Positions 23,296-25,309 of a stretch of DNA of 25,309 nucleotides are shown here, piece after piece. The stretch lies in assembly GCA_016206685.1 (NCBI GenBank), contig JACQRB010000047.1, positions 1 to 25,309 on the forward strand, given 5' to 3'. A program made the position numbers and the translations under genes. The DNA is from Candidatus Omnitrophota bacterium (GTDB lineage Bacteria > Omnitrophota > Gorgyraeia > Aquiviventales > Aquiviventaceae). Position 1 is the first letter of the stretch. The number at the start of each line of letters is the position of its first letter. Under the pieces are notes generated by a model. It was not told the DNA's origin. It saw nothing but the letters and a program-made list of their open reading frames with translations, and did not search any database.

Positions 23296-23333
23296 AAAGA
23301 GGCGTTCCGATGAGGAACGCCTCTTTTTCTTTT
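23296..23333 (+). terminator. Rho-independent terminator of infA-cspA, possibly bidirectional
   Basis: A thirteen-base-pair perfect stem AAAGAGGCGTTCC-gatga-GGAACGCCTCTTT is followed by TTCTTTT on the plus strand. On the minus strand the stem is followed by a T-rich stretch (ATCTTTC), so it can also serve the zinc-ribbon gene that ends at 23355. Confidence 0.92.
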
Positions 23334-23354
23334 GCCGGCCGCTGAATTGCTGAA

Positions 23355-23540
23355 TTACTGGCCGCTACCCTTGCGCTTCGCGAAGCACTCCTTGCAGTAC
23401 ACCGGACGGTCTCCGCTGGGCTTGAAGGGGACTTCGCACTCTTTTTTGCACTCTGCGCAGGTCGCCTTGTGCATCTCCCGTGGTCGCCCGCCGAACCCAC
23501 CCCCGCCTCCGCCGAACCCACCACCCTGCTGAAACGGCAT
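23355..23540 (-). CDS. Gly-rich CxxC zinc-ribbon protein
   Basis: 61 residues. A Gly-rich N-terminal tract (residues 6-19) precedes a compact zinc ribbon with CAEC and YCKEC knuckles framing the KECEVPFKPSGDRPV loop. This is a widespread small CxxC-CxxC protein often found in deep-branching bacteria and candidate phyla; its function is unknown, with nucleic acid or protein contact likely. The frame continues to 23570, but the ATG at 23540 has AGGAGG four bases upstream and starts before the Gly-rich segment. A good promoter lies at 23585-23613, so it is monocistronic. Confidence 0.85.
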   Translation of the reverse strand: MPFQQGGGFGGGGGGFGGRPREMHKATCAECKKECEVPFKPSGDRPVYCKECFAKRKGSGQ

Positions 23541-23584
23541 CGCTCCTCCTGTCTCGTTCACCCCAACCAACTACCCGCTTCCAC

Positions 23585-23613
23585 ATCATAGCACCCTCTC
23601 CGGCTCAGGGCAA
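23585..23613 (-). promoter_or_regulatory. Promoter of the zinc-ribbon gene
   Basis: On the minus strand TTGCCC (23608-23613) and TATGAT (23585-23590) are separated by 17 bases, about 45 bases before the ATG. The -10 matches five of six and the -35 four of six consensus bases. The remaining bases of 23614-23694 hold nothing I can identify. Confidence 0.5.
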
Positions 23614-23694
23614 GCTTATCTTCGGATCGCGCCCCCACGCTCCTCCTGCGCAACCCCTTCAACCTCCAGTCGGATACTGCTCCGGACCTGCGGA

Positions 23695-24681
23695 CTAGAC
23701 CGGCCGATCAAAAATCCAACTCAGCGGACTCCTGGGATGCCTGGCGGACCGGCCCTCGATCCGCTCGGCAAATCGCCGATAATGCGCCCCTAACGCGCAC
23801 AGATAGTCCTGCGCCGCGGCGCTCTCGCCGGACATTCCCGACAACCCGGCGACGTTCCAGTACTCCACCAGGTGCTCGATGATGTCGGCATAGTCGCGCG
23901 CCGTGTAGACGCCGATGCGCTGAGCCACGATCGCAAACCGGTTGAACAAGTCCCGCTCGATCCCGTCAGACATCAACCGCGCCGGCATGGTCACCTGAGC
24001 TTTCATCATGTCGGCGAAGGCCATCAGGGTGCCGCCGGCATCCAATTCGAGGAGTTTCTTCACAAAGGACTTGTACGCTTCCTCGTGGCGCGCTTCGTCA
24101 CCGGCCACCAGATTGCAAATCTTGCCGAGCATGGCCTCGCCGCCTTGATTGGCCATCCGGGCCACATTGCCGTGCGAGATTCTGGTGGCCCGCTCCTGAA
24201 ACGAGGTATAAATCAAGCCTTTGTAGGGGTCGGCGGCGGTTTTGGGATCAAAGCCGTTCCTGATGAGATGCTGCGTCGTCACTTGGACCGCCCGCATATC
24301 CACCCGTCCGGAGAGATAGAGGTACGCATTGAGGAGCTCGCCGTGGCGGTTCTCTTCCGCGGTCCAGCCGCGGATCCACCGCGCCCAGGGGCTGTCACTC
24401 GCCCCGGTCTGATCACCGATGCCTCGATAGCGATTGAGCATGCTTTGATACGATGGCAGGGCTTCTTCGGTAATCGTGTCACCCACCAGCACCACGAGGA
24501 CGTCGTCCGACAAGCCTTGCGCGGCATGCCGAAGGCGCTGGAGAGCCTCGTGCCACTTATCGGCCGTCAAGTCGGGCAGGATGTCGCTCGGCTGCCAACT
24601 CTCTCCGACCGGATTGAGCCATGTCAGCTGCTCTTCGACGAACCCCGCCATCGCCTGAATCACGTCTCGATGCGTATCCAT
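23695..24681 (-). CDS. desA: Acyl-[acyl-carrier-protein] desaturase (plant-type, soluble diiron)
   Basis: 328 residues, the usual length of soluble stearoyl-ACP-type desaturases. The diiron ligands are visible: TEEALPSYQ (E72/E73), AEENRHGE (E110, H113), SFQERAT (E163) and DEARHEEAY (E196, H199). The enzyme introduces a double bond into acyl chains on ACP with O2 and ferredoxin. It has no signal or membrane helix. The ATG at 24681 is the first start after a gap; AGGAGG is too far upstream (17 bases) to be a normal ribosome-binding site. An imperfect inverted repeat lies in the upstream gap and could be an operator. Confidence 0.9.
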   Translation of the reverse strand: MDTHRDVIQAMAGFVEEQLTWLNPVGESWQPSDILPDLTADKWHEALQRLRHAAQGLSDDVLVVLVGDTITEEALPSYQSMLNRYRGIGDQTGASDSPWARWIRGWTAEENRHGELLNAYLYLSGRVDMRAVQVTTQHLIRNGFDPKTAADPYKGLIYTSFQERATRISHGNVARMANQGGEAMLGKICNLVAGDEARHEEAYKSFVKKLLELDAGGTLMAFADMMKAQVTMPARLMSDGIERDLFNRFAIVAQRIGVYTARDYADIIEHLVEYWNVAGLSGMSGESAAAQDYLCALGAHYRRFAERIEGRSARHPRSPLSWIFDRPV

Positions 24682-24690
24682 GCCGATTTC

Positions 24691-24734
24691 TCAAGAGGCC
24701 TCCTGCGTTATATAGTAGCAGAAAGAGGCCTTGA
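24691..24734. promoter_or_regulatory. Inverted repeat upstream of the acyl-ACP desaturase
   Basis: TCAAGAGGCCTC (24691-24702) and GAGGCCTTGA (24725-24734) pair over ten bases with a two-base bulge. They flank an AT-rich core containing TATATA. It could be a regulator binding site or an mRNA hairpin between the two genes. No U-tract follows, so a terminator is unlikely. Confidence 0.35.
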
Positions 24735-24747
24735 TTCGTCCAGATTT

Positions 24748-25309
24748 TCACGCGGTCACCCATTTGATGAGCGCGGCAGGGGGCTCGCGTTGCAGCCTGT
24801 GACACGACATCTGTTCGTTCATTTCATAAAACGTCGGCGGTTCGTACGTCCACCCGGCTTTCAGGCGCCGGTCTTCCTTTCGCAGCTTCGACCACACCAC
24901 CCACCCGGCTAACGGGGCCGCCACGCGAGCCTTCAGCCCGACGTCCTGCTTGATCTCGTGTAGCAGCGCGGTGATCTTCTGGAATACCCCAGGGTTCCTC
25001 TCCCTGAACCATCTCCGGGCTGCCCAAAGCGTTGCCGGATACGTGACCACCAGGTCTCTCGCCTCCCACGCAAACCGATTGCGGACGCGCTGATCCGGGT
25101 GGTGCCGATATCGCCTCCACCCCTTCAGGATCGTCCGTGCGATCCGCAGCACACTGGGGCCGTTGACCTCGAAATCCCGCTGAAACGCCTTCAGAATGAG
25201 CTCGGTCTCTTGCCCCCTCTTGATATGAGGATGGCGGTGCCTGAACATGGACTGCCCATGCACGTCCCCCTCCTGATATTCGCCCGGCTCCAACAGCGTC
25301 TTGTTGGCC
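24748..25309 (-). CDS. C-terminal part of a large protein, probably a radical SAM enzyme (partial)
   Basis: The frame is open to the window edge. The codons before the apparent TTG start continue sensibly (ANKTLLEPGEYQEG), so this is the 3' end of a gene entering from the right. The visible 186 residues form an Arg/Trp-rich helical region ending with TYEPPTFYEMN. From memory, such segments (ILKAFQRDFEVNGPS, GWRRYRHHPD) occur as the C-terminal tails of B12-binding radical SAM proteins, but the catalytic motifs lie outside the window and this cannot be confirmed here. Confidence 0.5.
   Translation of the reverse strand, partial: ANKTLLEPGEYQEGDVHGQSMFRHRHPHIKRGQETELILKAFQRDFEVNGPSVLRIARTILKGWRRYRHHPDQRVRNRFAWEARDLVVTYPATLWAARRWFRERNPGVFQKITALLHEIKQDVGLKARVAAPLAGWVVWSKLRKEDRRLKAGWTYEPPTFYEMNEQMSCHRLQREPPAALIKWVTA

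Overview
The window is GC-rich Gram-negative bacterial chromosome. The evidence is an outer-membrane barrel protein, a periplasmic MsrA, an AsmA protein and a fused system II cytochrome c maturation protein (CcsBA). The gene set includes siroheme nitrite reductase, AhbC/AhbD-type radical SAM enzymes, CcsBA, a plant-type acyl-ACP desaturase and a CxxC zinc-ribbon protein. This set reminds me of Nitrospirota or a neighbouring deep-branching, often uncultured phylum. That placement is an impression, not a demonstrated result. No rRNA, tRNA, CRISPR array, transposase or phage gene was seen. Coding density is very high, and no gene-free stretch exceeds about 215 bases.

Layout: (1) 1-743, + strand: the end of leuC and all of leuD (leucine synthesis). 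(2) 744-17765, - strand: a long co-directional run read from right to left. It begins with a small hypothetical protein, nirA (siroheme nitrite/sulfite reductase) and ahbC. A nitronate-monooxygenase-like flavoprotein, a B12-binding radical SAM enzyme, a 73-residue four-cysteine protein and an AhbD-like enzyme follow. These five genes from ahbC to ahbD are joined by overlapping or nearly touching start and stop codons. Next come a fatty-acid hydroxylase/sterol-desaturase family protein, an MFS transporter, an AsmA protein, a Ni/Co transporter, an SDR epimerase and ccsBA. (3) 17790-22579, - strand: a prenylcysteine-methyltransferase-like protein, msrA and a Crp/Fnr regulator, then two small membrane proteins and an outer-membrane barrel. 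(4) 22623-23333, + strand: a promoter, a highly structured leader, an infA paralogue, cspA and a strong terminator. (5) 23355-25309, - strand: a zinc-ribbon protein, an acyl-ACP desaturase and the C-terminal end of a further gene that is probably a radical SAM enzyme.

How the genes may work together: AhbC and AhbD convert siroheme-derived intermediates to heme in the alternative heme pathway. NirA uses siroheme, and CcsBA attaches heme to apocytochromes c. The Ni/Co transporter could feed cobalamin needed by the B12 radical SAM enzyme. A tetrapyrrole/heme theme therefore runs through the minus-strand block, although AhbA/B and the siroheme synthase are not in the window.

The most unusual observation is a small family of palindromic repeats lying inside protein-coding sequence: three copies in ccsBA and one in the asmA-like gene. 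The stems differ between copies, yet each copy remains perfectly self-complementary. The copies share CGACCGAG and GAGGRAGTG flanks and encode low-complexity linkers without breaking the frame. This resembles in principle the protein-coding palindromic elements known from Rickettsia. Second in interest are the translationally coupled ahbC-to-ahbD cluster with its unknown small cysteine protein, and the infA-cspA operon with its long hairpin-rich leader.
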